From contig NZ_NIXO01000006.1 of NCBI RefSeq assembly GCF_002204795.1, positions 97,430 to 161,429 on the forward strand: a stretch of DNA of 64,000 bases, read 5' to 3'. Positions within the stretch are counted from its first letter, which is position 1; each line of letters starts with the position of its first letter. A program made the position numbers and the translations under genes. Source of the DNA: Pseudomonas sp. K2I15 (GTDB lineage: Bacteria; Pseudomonadota; Gammaproteobacteria; Pseudomonadales; Pseudomonadaceae). Below the pieces are notes generated by a model, which saw only the letters and a program-made list of their open reading frames with translations, was not told where the DNA came from and did not search any database. This document shows positions 1 through 9,197 of this stretch, piece after piece.

Positions 1-1
1 G

Positions 2-1969
2 ATTCCGCTGGTATTGGCTATGACCTTTGCCACCATGTATTACCTCGGCATCGGCCTGCATAAAATCTCCCTTGGCGCGTTGGTGCTTGCACTGGGCCTG
101 CTGGTAGACGACGCGATCATCGCCGTGGAAATGATGGCGATCAAAATGGAGCAGGGTTACGACCGGCTCAAGGCCGCCAGTTTTGCCTGGACCAGCACCG
201 CCTTCCCGATGCTCACCGGTACGCTGATCACGGCGGCGGGTTTCCTGCCGATTGCCACGGCGCAATCGAGCACCGGCGAATACACCCGTTCGATCTTCCA
301 GGTGGTGACCATCGCGCTACTGGCTTCCTGGGTCGCGGCGGTGGTGTTTGTGCCGTACCTGGGGGAAAAACTCCTGCCGGACCTGGCGAAGATTCATGCG
401 GCCAAGCATGGCACCGATGGTCCGGATCCCTACGGCACGCCGTTCTATCAGCGCGTAAGACGCCTGGTGGAGTGGTGCGTGCGTCGGCGCAAGACGGTTA
501 TCGTTCTGACCTTGCTGCTGTTTATCGGCTCGGTGGCACTGTTCCGTTTTGTGCCCCAGCAGTTCTTCCCGGCTTCCGGGCGACTGGAACTGATGGTCGA
601 CCTGAAACTGGCTGAAGGCGCGTCCCTGAGCAACACGGCTGACCAGGTCAAACGCCTGGAAGGTCTGCTCAAGGAACATGCTGGCATTGAAAACTATGTT
701 GCCTATGTCGGTACGGGCTCGCCACGTTTCTACCTGCCGCTGGACCAGCAACTGCCGGCCGCCAGCTTTGCGCAGTTTGTGGTGTTGGCCAAGACCATCG
801 AGGAGCGCGAAAGCCTGCGCACCTGGCTGATCGAGACCCTCAACGAACAGTTCCCGGACCTGCGCTCGCGGGTCACGCGCCTTGAAAACGGCCCGCCGGT
901 TGGCTACCCCGTGCAGTTCCGGGTGACCGGCGAGCACATCGAAGAAGTCCGGGCCCTGGCGCGGAAAGTGGCGGCCAAGGTTCGCGAAAATACCCACGTG
1001 GTCAACGTGCACCTGGACTGGGAAGAACCGAGCAAAGTCGTCTACCTCAACGTCGACCAGGACCGTGCCCGCGCCCTCGGTGTGAGCACCGCCAATCTGT
1101 CGAAATTCCTCCAGAGTTCCCTCACCGGTTCCACCGTCAGCCAGTACCGCGAGGACAACGAGTTGATCGAAATCCTGCTGCGCGGCACCGTTCACGAGCG
1201 CACTGAACTGTCGCTGCTACCAAGCCTGGCGGTGCCGACCGACAACGGCAAAAGCGTCGCGCTGTCGCAGATCGCGACCCTGGAATACGGCTTTGAAGAA
1301 GGCATCATCTGGCACCGTAACCGCCTGCCGACCGTGACCATCCGCGCCGATATCTACGGCAAGGAACAACCGGCAACCCTGGTGCAGCAGATCCTGCCGA
1401 CGCTGGAAGGCGTGCGCGCTGAACTGCCGGACGGTTATCTGCTGGACGTCGGTGGTACGGTGGAGGATTCCGCCCGTGGCCAGAACTCGGTCAAGGCCGG
1501 TGTGCCGCTGTTTATCGTGGTGGTGCTGACCTTGCTGATGCTGCAACTGCGCAGCTTCTCGCGCACGGCGATGGTCTTTCTGACGGCGCCGTTGGGGTTG
1601 ATCGGGGTAACGCTGTTCCTGCTGGTGTTCCGCCAACCCTTTGGGTTCGTGGCGATGCTGGGGACCATCGCACTGTCGGGCATGATCATGCGTAACTCGG
1701 TGATCCTGGTGGACCAGATCGAGCAGGACATCAAGGCCGGCCTGGCACCCTGGCAGGCGATTATCGAGGCGACGGTGCGCCGCTTCAGGCCGATCGTATT
1801 GACTGCCCTGGCGGCGGTATTGGCGATGATCCCGCTGTCACGCAGCGTGTTCTTCGGGCCGATGGCGGTGGCGATCATGGGCGGGTTGATTGTGGCGACG
1901 GCGTTGACGCTGTTGTTCCTGCCGGCGTTGTATGCGGCCTGGTTCAGGGTTCGCAAAGACGCGGCGTGA
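2..1969 (+). CDS. RND efflux transporter permease, 3' part (MexK-like)
   Basis: This is an inner-membrane proton-driven drug efflux pump of the RND (AcrB/MexB) superfamily. Only the C-terminal 655 residues are present and the 5' end lies outside the window. The visible part opens in the first transmembrane bundle with the LGLLVDDAIIAVE helix, which carries the acidic residues of the proton relay. A large periplasmic loop follows, then a second bundle with hydrophobic helices near the end (VPLFIVVVLTLLMLQLR and others). About 1,000 residues is usual for the family, so roughly a third is missing. The position two genes upstream of plsB matches mexJK in P. aeruginosa, so a MexK-type pump is likely, but substrate cannot be read from sequence. 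Confidence 0.9.
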   Translation: MPLVLAMTFATMYYLGIGLHKISLGALVLALGLLVDDAIIAVEMMAIKMEQGYDRLKAASFAWTSTAFPMLTGTLITAAGFLPIATAQSSTGEYTRSIFQVVTIALLASWVAAVVFVPYLGEKLLPDLAKIHAAKHGTDGPDPYGTPFYQRVRRLVEWCVRRRKTVIVLTLLLFIGSVALFRFVPQQFFPASGRLELMVDLKLAEGASLSNTADQVKRLEGLLKEHAGIENYVAYVGTGSPRFYLPLDQQLPAASFAQFVVLAKTIEERESLRTWLIETLNEQFPDLRSRVTRLENGPPVGYPVQFRVTGEHIEEVRALARKVAAKVRENTHVVNVHLDWEEPSKVVYLNVDQDRARALGVSTANLSKFLQSSLTGSTVSQYREDNELIEILLRGTVHERTELSLLPSLAVPTDNGKSVALSQIATLEYGFEEGIIWHRNRLPTVTIRADIYGKEQPATLVQQILPTLEGVRAELPDGYLLDVGGTVEDSARGQNSVKAGVPLFIVVVLTLLMLQLRSFSRTAMVFLTAPLGLIGVTLFLLVFRQPFGFVAMLGTIALSGMIMRNSVILVDQIEQDIKAGLAPWQAIIEATVRRFRPIVLTALAAVLAMIPLSRSVFFGPMAVAIMGGLIVATALTLLFLPALYAAWFRVRKDAA

Positions 1970-2101
1970 AGGCCTTGGCGTATCGGGCGAAGGAACCATT
2001 GCGGCCCAATTGCCACATAGGGGTTACCTGATAGGCAGGTGATGTCTTCTGGCGAACAGGTCGCAGAGGATGGGTCCACAGACAGATATCAAGGGGTATG
2101 T

Positions 2102-2284
2102 ATGCTGTTAAATTTACTGACATTGCCATTGCAACTGATGGGTTTGGCGAATGGGTTTGGTCGCCACCATTCAAATCGCAACCCTGATGTGAACATCACT
2201 ATCAACAATGACAATAACAACCTGAACAGCAACGCGATCTCTGTAACCTCGCAATCGCACGCCAGCAGGCCGATTCGCTACTGA
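2102..2284 (+). CDS. small Asn-rich hypothetical protein (60 aa)
   Basis: This is a 60-residue ORF of unknown function. It starts MLLNLLTLPLQLMGLANG, a short hydrophobic stretch, and continues into a polar Asn-rich tail (NITINNDNNNLNSN). The start at 2102 was chosen because AAGGGG at 2091-2096 sits five bases upstream. Longer in-frame starts further up have no comparable ribosome binding site. A strong terminator follows. It stands alone between the efflux pump and the DUF4197 gene. I do not recognise a family. The clean ribosome site and terminator favour a real gene over a chance ORF. Confidence 0.55.
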   Translation: MLLNLLTLPLQLMGLANGFGRHHSNRNPDVNITINNDNNNLNSNAISVTSQSHASRPIRY

Positions 2285-2331
2285 AAATGGCACTGTGCCC
2301 GGGTGTGGTGGATTGAGGTCCGGCAGACATG

Positions 2332-2362
2332 AAAACGCCCTGAATCGTTCAGGGCGTTTTTA
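2332..2362. terminator. bidirectional intrinsic terminator
   Basis: AAAACGCCCTGAA and TTCAGGGCGTTTTTA form a GC-rich stem flanked by A and T runs on both sides. It can therefore end both the small plus-strand ORF and the minus-strand DUF4197 gene. Confidence 0.85.
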
Positions 2363-2379
2363 TTGGCCTGCGTTACGTT

Positions 2380-3069
2380 TTACAGCGCGCCAAAGACTTT
2401 CTTCGCCAAGCTGGTAGCGGCCGCTGCCGGGTTCTTGCGAATGGTCTCTTCCTGCTGGGCGATCATCTTGAACAACCCGTCCAGTGCCTGCTCGGTCACG
2501 TAGCTTTCGACGTTTGCACTCTTGGCATCAATCGCGCCAAAGGTGGCCGCCTTGCCCGCGAGGGCGTTGTACTGCTGGGCAACGCCGACCTTGTCGGTGG
2601 CGGCCTTGACGATCGGCAGGAACTTGGCCCGGATCTCGTCGCGGCTGCTTTTGTTCAGGTACTGGGTTGCCGAGTCCTGGCCACCGGTGAGGATGCCCTT
2701 GGCGTCGGTCACGCTCATGTTTTTCACAGCGTTTACCAGGATCGGCTGAGCCTGGGTCACGGCAGACTCGGCGGCCTTGTTCATGCTGGCTTCAAGTTGG
2801 TTGACCTGGTCACCCATGCCGAACATTTTCAACTTGTCGGCGACTTTGCCCAACTTGCCCGGCAGGCCGATCTTCACTTCGGGGTTGTTGCTGAAACCAC
2901 CGGGCACGCCCAGTTGTTTGACGGCAATCTGCGCGCCTTGGGTCAGTGCGTCCTTGAGGCCGCCGGTGGCGTCACCCTGGGACAGGCTGCCGAGGGACAA
3001 GGCCATCGCGTTGGCGCCGAGCAGCAGGCCGGCGCACAGGGCAGTGAGGCGAAGGGAGTTACGGAGCAT
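2380..3069 (-). CDS. DUF4197 domain-containing secreted protein
   Basis: This 229-residue protein has a clear Sec signal peptide (LRLTALCAGLLLGANAMALS, cleavage probably after AMA). A helical mature domain matches the DUF4197 family by features such as GGFSNNPEVKIGLPG and the repeated QLGVPGG/ALDGLF segments. It is probably periplasmic, and its function is not known. It is followed by the YbaY-like lipoprotein gene upstream on the same strand (spacing 27 bases), so the two may be cotranscribed. The start ATG at 3069 has AAGGAAGCGCCC just upstream. Confidence 0.85.
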   Translation of the reverse strand: MLRNSLRLTALCAGLLLGANAMALSLGSLSQGDATGGLKDALTQGAQIAVKQLGVPGGFSNNPEVKIGLPGKLGKVADKLKMFGMGDQVNQLEASMNKAAESAVTQAQPILVNAVKNMSVTDAKGILTGGQDSATQYLNKSSRDEIRAKFLPIVKAATDKVGVAQQYNALAGKAATFGAIDAKSANVESYVTEQALDGLFKMIAQQEETIRKNPAAAATSLAKKVFGAL

Positions 3070-3096
3070 GGGCGCTTCCTTATGTTCGATTTTTAA

Positions 3097-3498
3097 TCAG
3101 TGTGCAACCGCATCCACGCGTACGCGCAGCGGTTGTGGGTCCTGGCCGTTCAACTGCACAGAGTGCCGTTCGGTGGTAATAAACAGTAGCTTGCCATCCA
3201 GTTCGATGCGAGCGCTGACCGAGTAACTGTGGCCAGGTTTGACCTGGGCCGGATCGTAGCTCAGGTGGAAGGGGAGCGGCACCTGGCCTTTCACCGGGCC
3301 TTTCTGCTCGGCCAGGGTCACGGCCGGGGCGTCCATCAAGGACACGTCTTGCAGGGTCACACTCAAGGTGGCGGCGGGCGGCAGGGCGATGCGTTGCAGG
3401 TAGAACACTTCGCCATCGAGGCTGGCTTTGGGCGCGGGGCTCATGGTCTGGCAGGCTCCCAGTAGGGCGGTCAGACCCAGGAGGATGATTTTTTTCAT
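3097..3498 (-). CDS. YbaY-family lipoprotein
   Basis: This 133-residue lipoprotein begins MKKIILLGLTALLGACQ, with a lipobox (LLGAC) whose Cys is about residue 16. The mature part is a beta-rich domain with the phrases FYLQRIALPPAATLSVTLQDV and VSARIELDGKL, typical of the YbaY/type III secretion pilotin-like family that occurs in proteobacterial envelopes. The start at 3498 was preferred over an upstream in-frame start at 3531 because AAGGAG lies at the correct distance before it and because it gives a proper signal sequence. The molecular role is unknown; an outer-membrane or periplasmic location is inferred. Confidence 0.8.
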   Translation of the reverse strand: MKKIILLGLTALLGACQTMSPAPKASLDGEVFYLQRIALPPAATLSVTLQDVSLMDAPAVTLAEQKGPVKGQVPLPFHLSYDPAQVKPGHSYSVSARIELDGKLLFITTERHSVQLNGQDPQPLRVRVDAVAH

Positions 3499-3549
3499 GG
3501 TGCAGCTCCTTGTCAGCGGCGCCAGAAACACCCTGGCGCCTCGGTCACT

Positions 3550-6054
3550 CTAGTGCGTTTCTTCTGGTACGACGGGCGTGTCGGCCGCGTCTTCATTGCG
3601 ATGCAGGGCCACCTGGCGAATCGACAGGCGAATCTCCGCCGGCAACACGCGCTTGGCCGCGCCTTCGGCCAGTTCACCCAGCAGCGGGTGATAGCTCAGC
3701 TTGCCGGCCTCGTCGCGGCGCAGCACATCTTGCTCCAGCAACGTCTGGATAAAATGTCGGAAAAGGCTCTTGTCGAAGAACTCCGGGGCGTTCAGGCCGT
3801 GCAGGATCGACAGGCGCTGGGCCATGACGGTGCACAAGTCTTCCAGCTCTTCGGCGCTGATGCTGTTCTGGCCGCTGTTGAGCAGCAGCGAGATGGCCAT
3901 GTAAAAGCGTTGCAGGGTCTGGGCGATGCTTTTGGACAGCAGCGTCAGCAGCACAAAGTGCCGTGAGCTCGGGGCCGGGCGCAGGTACACCTCGTTCTCG
4001 AAGCGCAGCAGGCCTTGTTCGACGAAGGCTTCCAGCCACTGGTCGACCACCGCGTCCAGCTCGTCCAGCGACCAGCGGATAAACAGCTCTGATTGCAGGT
4101 ACGGGTAGAGTGCGCGGGTGTAGCGCAGGATCTGTTCGCGGCTCATGCGCGAGCTGCTTTGGAAGAAACTCGCCAGCAGCGCCGGCAGGGCGAAGATGTG
4201 CAGCACGTTGTTGCGGTAGTAGGTCATCAGGACGGCGTTTTGCTCGTCCAGATAGAGGATCTTGCCGAGGGCATCACTCTGTTCCGACAGCAGGTCCATG
4301 TCCTTGACGTGATTGATCAGCGCCTGGCCATCACCTTCGGGCAAGGTGGTATGGGGCGAATAGGGCACCTTGCGCAACAAGGCCAGATAGAGGTCAAGCT
4401 GGCGCGCCATGGCTTGGTCATCCAGGGCCAGACGGGTGGTGGACAGCAGCGCCAGCGCCACCAGGTTCACCGGGTTGATCGCCGCCGCTTCGTTCAAGTG
4501 TTGCGCCACGCGCTCGCCGAGGCGGTTGGTGGTTTCGTTGAGCCACGCCGGCTTGTAGTTCGGGCCCAGTTCCTGGGAGCGCCAGTCGGGCTGCTCGCTG
4601 TCGAGGAACTCAGCCAGCTTGATCGGTTCGCCGAAGTTCACCGCGACCTGGCCAAAACGCTGCTTGAGGGCGCCGACCACTTTGAAAATATCGAAAATCG
4701 ACTCTTTTTTCTTGCTCGCGCCGCGCAGCTCGCCCAGGTAAGTGCGGCCTTCCAGCACCCGTTCATAGCCGATGTACACCGGCACAAACACGATGGGCAT
4801 GCGTGAGGAGCGCAAGAAGCTGCGCAGGGTAATCGCCAGCATTCCGGTCTTGGGTTGCAGCATGCGCCCAGTGCGCGAACGTCCGCCCTCGACGAAGTAC
4901 TCCACCGGGAAACCCTTGGTGAATAGGGTGTGCAGGTATTCGTTGAATACCGAGGTGTACAGCGGGTTGCCCTTGAAGGTGCGGCGCATGAAAAACGCCC
5001 CGCCACGGCGCAACAGGCTGCCGATCACCGGCATGTTCAGGTTGATCCCGGCGGCGATGTGCGGCGGGGTCAGGCCGTTCTTGAACAGCAGGTACGACAG
5101 CAGCAGGTAGTCGATATGGCTGCGATGGCACGGCACATAGATCACCTCGTAACCCTGGGCGACTTTTTGCACACCTTCGATGTTGTTGACCTTGATGCCG
5201 TCGTAAATCTTGTTCCAGAACCAGCTCAGCACCACTTCCAGGAAGCGGATGGCGGTGTAGGTGTAGTCCGAGGCGATCTCGTTGCCGTAGCGCAGGGCCT
5301 GGGCCTTGGCTTTTTCAGGGGTGATTTTCTCGCGTTCGGCTTCGTCGAGGATCGCCTGGCGCACCAGCGGCATGTTGACCAGGCCTTTGACCAGGTTGCG
5401 CCGGTGGGACAGGTCGGGGCCGATCACTGCGGTTTTCAGGTTGCGAAAGTGCACCCGCAGGATGCGTTGGGCCATGCGCACCGTGCGTTCGTGGCCTTTA
5501 TTGTGCTCGATCAATTCACGCAGGTTGATGGGCGCGGAGAATTGCACTCGGGTCTTGCGGCCCAGGATCAGGATGCTCAGCAGCCGGCGCAGGCGGCCGG
5601 TGACCGCCCAACTGTCGGCAAACAGCAGTTTCCAGGGGCTGGACTCGCTGTCGGGCGATTGGCCCCAGAACACGCTGACTGGAATGATCTGTGCATTCTC
5701 TTCGGCGTGTTCAGTGAGCACGTCCACCAGGCGGGTCAGGGTGGGTGGTGCGCCACGCTTGTCCTGGCGGCCGAGCCAGTCGGGGTCGGGCGTCAGGTAG
5801 AAGAAGGCCGCCGGCTCCATCAACGGGCCCACCGATACCGGCAGCACCGGGCGCGGCAGGCCGGCCTTGGTACATTCGGTATCAACCACCGCCAACTCGG
5901 TGAGGGACGGGGATTGCAGGACGTAAAACACCGGACGGCTGCGGTCGAGGTTCAGGGTAAGGGACGACTGGTTGATCGTCTCTGAGCGAACCCAGAGGTA
6001 CAACAGCCGGCGCAAGGTGCCAAATACCAGACGGCGAAAGGGAGAACGGGTCAT
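3550..6054 (-). CDS. plsB: glycerol-3-phosphate 1-O-acyltransferase
   Basis: PlsB catalyses the first committed step of phospholipid synthesis, transferring an acyl chain from acyl-ACP or acyl-CoA to sn-1 of glycerol-3-phosphate at the inner membrane. The 834-residue length fits the family. The four acyltransferase blocks are visible: HRSHID (catalytic His about residue 310 and Asp about 315), [18 protein letters not shown] and [13 protein letters not shown]. The long C-terminal region is typical of PlsB and absent from PlsC/PlsX-PlsY systems. It is divergently arranged from the cold-shock gene. The ribosome site is weak (AGAAGACGT before ATG). Confidence 0.97.
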   Translation of the reverse strand: MTRSPFRRLVFGTLRRLLYLWVRSETINQSSLTLNLDRSRPVFYVLQSPSLTELAVVDTECTKAGLPRPVLPVSVGPLMEPAAFFYLTPDPDWLGRQDKRGAPPTLTRLVDVLTEHAEENAQIIPVSVFWGQSPDSESSPWKLLFADSWAVTGRLRRLLSILILGRKTRVQFSAPINLRELIEHNKGHERTVRMAQRILRVHFRNLKTAVIGPDLSHRRNLVKGLVNMPLVRQAILDEAEREKITPEKAKAQALRYGNEIASDYTYTAIRFLEVVLSWFWNKIYDGIKVNNIEGVQKVAQGYEVIYVPCHRSHIDYLLLSYLLFKNGLTPPHIAAGINLNMPVIGSLLRRGGAFFMRRTFKGNPLYTSVFNEYLHTLFTKGFPVEYFVEGGRSRTGRMLQPKTGMLAITLRSFLRSSRMPIVFVPVYIGYERVLEGRTYLGELRGASKKKESIFDIFKVVGALKQRFGQVAVNFGEPIKLAEFLDSEQPDWRSQELGPNYKPAWLNETTNRLGERVAQHLNEAAAINPVNLVALALLSTTRLALDDQAMARQLDLYLALLRKVPYSPHTTLPEGDGQALINHVKDMDLLSEQSDALGKILYLDEQNAVLMTYYRNNVLHIFALPALLASFFQSSSRMSREQILRYTRALYPYLQSELFIRWSLDELDAVVDQWLEAFVEQGLLRFENEVYLRPAPSSRHFVLLTLLSKSIAQTLQRFYMAISLLLNSGQNSISAEELEDLCTVMAQRLSILHGLNAPEFFDKSLFRHFIQTLLEQDVLRRDEAGKLSYHPLLGELAEGAAKRVLPAEIRLSIRQVALHRNEDAADTPVVPEETH

Positions 6055-6153
6055 ACGTCTTCTGCTTTAGTGGGAAAAACCGAGCAGATGCTCGGGGCGC
6101 TAGTGTGCAGTATTAGCCGAAAATCGGCAAAAAAGCGGCGAAGTAATCTTGAG

Positions 6154-6181
6154 TTGAAGCTTTTTGAGCCTGTCTTATACT
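6154..6181 (+). promoter_or_regulatory. sigma-70 promoter for the cold-shock gene
   Basis: TTGAAG (6154-6159) and TATACT (6176-6181) are separated by 16 bases. Start of transcription would fall near 6188, giving a leader of about 60 bases before the cold-shock ATG at 6247. Confidence 0.7.
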
Positions 6182-6246
6182 CGGCAGTTCAACTGCGACG
6201 ACTCAACAATAAACGTACTTATAAAAAGCATGTGGGAGCAAAACAG

Positions 6247-6456
6247 ATGGCAACGCGCGAAACCGGTAATGTGAAGTGGTTCAACGACGCCAAGGGCTAC
6301 GGCTTTATTCAGCGGGAAGACGGCAAGGACGTGTTTGTGCACTACCGCGCCATTCGCGGTGACGGGCACCGTTCGTTGGCTGAAGGCCAGCAGGTGGAAT
6401 ACGCCGTGGTGACGGGCGAGAAGGGCTTGCAGGCTGAGGATGTGGTTGGGCTGTAA
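6247..6456 (+). CDS. cold-shock domain protein
   Basis: This 69-residue single-stranded nucleic-acid-binding protein of the CspA family has a five-strand OB fold. RNP1 is present as KGYGFIQ and RNP2 as VFVHY. In RNP2 the usual Phe-His-Phe pattern is altered (VHYRAI instead of VHFSAI). The start at 6247 follows GGGAGCA. In P. aeruginosa a cold-shock gene lies beside rlmA-dapE-ndvB, and the order is the same here. It probably acts as an RNA chaperone or transcription antiterminator; whether it is cold-induced cannot be told from sequence. Confidence 0.93.
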   Translation: MATRETGNVKWFNDAKGYGFIQREDGKDVFVHYRAIRGDGHRSLAEGQQVEYAVVTGEKGLQAEDVVGL

Positions 6457-6483
6457 ACAATTGCAGCGACACCGCATAACCCC

Positions 6484-6572
6484 TGTGGGAGCGGGCTTGC
6501 TCGCGAAAGCGGCGTGTCAGTTGATACTCAGGTGACTGACACACTGCATTCGCGAGCAAGCCCGCTCCCACA
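6484..6572. repeat. REPIN (two inverted REP sequences)
   Basis: The left arm reads TGTGGGAGCGGGCTTGCTCG and the right arm is its inverse complement, ending CGCTCCCACA. A spacer of about 40 bases contains its own short inverted repeat (GTCAGT and ACTGAC). This is a typical Pseudomonas REP doublet in an intergenic gap between convergent genes. Confidence 0.95.
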
Positions 6573-6598
6573 TTTTTGATTGGGTTCACAGCGTCAGA

Positions 6599-6976
6599 TC
6601 AGGCGGTTTTCCAGGTGATCTGCTCTTCACCGTCTTCGCTGATACGAATCCAGGTATCCGCGCTTTCTTCACCTTCTTCCTCAACCCAGCTACCCGGCGC
6701 GCAACGCACTTCGACGTTCAGCGCGGCAAAAGCTGCGCGGGCGCAGGCGATGTCGTCTTCCCACGGGGTCTGGTCGCTTTCCAGGTACAGGCTGTTCCAT
6801 TTGCCTACGGCTTTGGGCAGCCAGGTGACCGGCACGCTGCCGGCGGTGCACTTGTAGGTCTGGCCGCGCTGGACCCAATCGGTGCACGGGCCCAGTGCGG
6901 CGCCCAGCCAGGCGGCGATGGCCTTGTGGTCGACGTCGGCGTCCTTGAGGTAAATCTCGATATCAGGTTGGCGCAT
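6599..6976 (-). CDS. conserved-looking hypothetical acidic protein
   Basis: This 125-residue soluble protein has no signal peptide and no recognised motif. It is strongly acidic in the C-terminal third (WVEEEGEESADTW). Two Cys residues (GPCTDW, YKCTAG) and a third (EVRCAPG) are spaced through it. The start ATG is preceded by GAGGAA at a good distance, and the composition matches neighbouring genes, so it is likely expressed. It lies between the cold-shock gene and rlmA; P. aeruginosa also has a hypothetical gene at this place. Function unknown. Confidence 0.75.
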   Translation of the reverse strand: MRQPDIEIYLKDADVDHKAIAAWLGAALGPCTDWVQRGQTYKCTAGSVPVTWLPKAVGKWNSLYLESDQTPWEDDIACARAAFAALNVEVRCAPGSWVEEEGEESADTWIRISEDGEEQITWKTA

Positions 6977-7053
6977 GGATGTTCCTCATTGCGGGATTTT
7001 GAAAATCCATTCGCGGGTTCAGCGCAGGCCCCAGAGGCCCACAAAATAATGGG

Positions 7054-7863
7054 TTATTGAAGCACGAAATAGTCGTAGCGCATCGACACAGTGACCAGCA
7101 GCGGTTCGGCGGCCTCGATCACCTGGGCCCGGCGTTCGGCACTGGCACGCCAGCCGTGGGGTGTCATGGCCAGCAGATTGGCGCGATCCTTGGGGTCGGC
7201 CAGGCTGAGCGTGAACTCCAGGGTTTCGCTGTGTTGCAGGCTCATGCCGTCCGGTACCAGCGCCAGGTGTTTGTCGTCGGTGTACTCGCGCACTTCGTCG
7301 TACAAACGCTCGCGCAGTTCCATCAGGTGGCCGCGGGTAGGGCCGACCTTCATCAAGCCGCCGCCCGGGCTGAGCAGGCGCTTGGCCTCCAGCCAGTCCA
7401 GCGGGCTGAATACACTGGCAAGGAACTGGCAGCTGGCATCGGCCAACGGCACACGGGCCATGCTGGCGATCAACCAGGTCACCGTGGGGTTGCGTTTGCA
7501 GGCGCGCTTGACCGCTTCCTTGGAAATATCCAGGGCGTAGCCGTCGGCGCGCAGCAGGGCATCGGCGATCTGTGCGGTGTAGTAACCCTCGCCACAGCCG
7601 ATGTCGAGCCAGCGTTGGGGTTTGCGTTCAGCGGCCAGTTCGGCCAGGCGCTTGGCCACCGGGGCGTAATGCCCGGCGTTGAGAAAGTCGCGGCGCGCTT
7701 CCACCATCGCCAGGTTATCGCCCGGGTCGCGGCTGTTCTTGTGCTGCACCGGCAACAGGTTCAGGTAACCCTGGCGCGCGCGGTCGAAACGGTGCCCTAC
7801 CGGGCAGGCCACGCCGTTGTCCACTTCATGGAGCGGTGCGCTGCAAATGGGGCAAGCGAGCAT
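7054..7863 (-). CDS. rlmA: 23S rRNA (guanine-N1)-methyltransferase
   Basis: This 269-residue SAM-dependent enzyme is of the RlmA/RrmA type, which methylates N1 of a guanine in domain II of 23S rRNA. The N-terminal zinc knuckle is visible as LACPICSAPL and ACPVGHRFD (three Cys and one His). The SAM-binding motif I reads LDIGCGEGYY. Its ATG overlaps the dapE stop by one base (TGATG), so translational coupling with dapE is likely. Exact target nucleotide is taken from the family, not seen here. Confidence 0.9.
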   Translation of the reverse strand: MLACPICSAPLHEVDNGVACPVGHRFDRARQGYLNLLPVQHKNSRDPGDNLAMVEARRDFLNAGHYAPVAKRLAELAAERKPQRWLDIGCGEGYYTAQIADALLRADGYALDISKEAVKRACKRNPTVTWLIASMARVPLADASCQFLASVFSPLDWLEAKRLLSPGGGLMKVGPTRGHLMELRERLYDEVREYTDDKHLALVPDGMSLQHSETLEFTLSLADPKDRANLLAMTPHGWRASAERRAQVIEAAEPLLVTVSMRYDYFVLQ

Positions 7864-9014
7864 CAGGCGAGCAACTTGATCAGGGTCTGGTAGTAGATTT
7901 CGGTCAGCACATCGAGGTCGCTGGCCAGAATGCGCTCGTTGACCTGATGGATCGTCGCGTTGACCGGGCCCAGTTCCACAACCTGGGTGCCGAGGGTCGC
8001 AATGAAGCGCCCGTCAGAGGTGCCGCCGCTGGTGGACGCCTTGGTCTCGCGGCCGGTGACGGCCTTGATGCTGGCGGCTACCGCATCGAGCAATGCGCCC
8101 GGCTCGGTGAGGAACGGCAGGCCCGACAGTGCCCACTCCACATGCCAGTCCAGGCCATGCTTGTCGAGAATCGCCGCGACCCGCTGCTGCAGGCCTTCAA
8201 CCGTGGACTCGGTGGAGAAACGGAAGTTGAACACCGCCGTCAGGTCACCCGGGATCACGTTAGTGGCGCCGGTGCCGGAATTGAGGTTGGAGATCTGGAA
8301 GCTGGTGGGCGGGAAGAAGGTGTTGCCATCGTCCCAATGCTCGGCGGCCAATTCGGCCAGGGCCGGAGCGGCCAGGTGGATCGGGTTCTTTGCCAGGTGC
8401 GGGTAGGCCACGTGGCCTTGCACGCCGCGCACGGTCAGGGTGGCGCCGAGGGAGCCACGACGGCCATTCTTGACCACATCGCCCACCAGGGTGGTGCTCG
8501 ACGGTTCGCCGACGATGCACCAGTCCAGGCGCTCCTTGCGGGCCGCCAAGCGTTCGATCACGGCCTTGGTGCCGTGGTGCGCCGGGCCTTCTTCATCGCT
8601 GGTGATCAGGAATGCCACCGAACCCTTGTGGTCCGGGTAGTCGGTCACGAAGCGCTCGGAGGCGACCAGCATCGCAGCCAGGCTGCCTTTCATGTCGGCC
8701 GCGCCACGCCCGCACAGCATGCCGTTTTCATCGATCAGCGCGTCGAACGGATCGTTCTGCCAGGCCTTTACCGGACCGGTCGGCACCACGTCGGTGTGGC
8801 CGGCGAAGCACAATACCGGGCCTTCGTGTTTGCCGTGGGTGGCCCAAAAGTTATCCACATCCTCGATGCGCATCGGCTCAAGCGCAAAACCGGCGTCGCC
8901 CAGGCGCTGCATCATCAGCTTCTGGCAATCGGCGTCGATCGGCGTCACCGACGGGCGACGGATCAGGTCGATAGCGAGTTGGAGGGTCGGCGAAAGGTCG
9001 GCGTGGGCCGTCAT
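7863..9014 (-). CDS. dapE: succinyl-diaminopimelate desuccinylase
   Basis: DapE is a 383-residue di-zinc amidohydrolase (M20 family) that releases succinate from N-succinyl-LL-2,6-diaminopimelate in lysine and peptidoglycan synthesis. Metal and catalytic motifs are seen as [21 protein letters not shown] and TSDEEGPA. The start at 9014 ([11 protein letters not shown]) was chosen because the longer ORF runs into a REP element and the extra residues (MWERACSR...) are just translated repeat. It is followed at one-base overlap by rlmA. dapD and dapC of the same pathway lie further along on the same strand. Confidence 0.97.
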   Translation of the reverse strand: MTAHADLSPTLQLAIDLIRRPSVTPIDADCQKLMMQRLGDAGFALEPMRIEDVDNFWATHGKHEGPVLCFAGHTDVVPTGPVKAWQNDPFDALIDENGMLCGRGAADMKGSLAAMLVASERFVTDYPDHKGSVAFLITSDEEGPAHHGTKAVIERLAARKERLDWCIVGEPSSTTLVGDVVKNGRRGSLGATLTVRGVQGHVAYPHLAKNPIHLAAPALAELAAEHWDDGNTFFPPTSFQISNLNSGTGATNVIPGDLTAVFNFRFSTESTVEGLQQRVAAILDKHGLDWHVEWALSGLPFLTEPGALLDAVAASIKAVTGRETKASTSGGTSDGRFIATLGTQVVELGPVNATIHQVNERILASDLDVLTEIYYQTLIKLLA

Positions 9015-9045
9015 GAAAATAACTCCGGAAGCATGTCTGGGCTCA

Positions 9046-9133
9046 TGTGGGAGCGGGCTTGCTCGCGAATACAGGCAACTGGGTCTGCCAGCCAGACCGA
9101 GGTGATGCATTCGCGAGCAAGCCCGCTCCCACA
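9046..9133. repeat. REPIN
   Basis: Inverted arms start TGTGGGAGCGGGCTTGCTCG and end CGCTCCCACA around a central part unlike that of the copies at 6.5 and 43.1 kb. It sits in the gap between ndvB and dapE, so it lies within the likely shared transcription direction. Confidence 0.95.
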
Positions 9134-9153
9134 AATGGCCGTTATCTTATAGC

Positions 9154-9180
9154 AAAACGGCGGCCAGAGGCCGCCGTTTA
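9154..9180 (-). terminator. intrinsic terminator downstream of ndvB
   Basis: A perfect 11-bp stem, AAACGGCGGCC with loop AGA and GGCCGCCGTTT, is followed on the minus strand by TTTTGCT. It lies 18 bases beyond the ndvB stop codon. Confidence 0.85.
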
Positions 9181-9197
9181 GTGCATTGCGCGAGATT

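Noticed and set aside
9015..9134. N-terminal extension of dapE beginning MWERACSR
   Set aside because: It is translated REP sequence; the same words appear in front of tilS. The normal start is at 9014.
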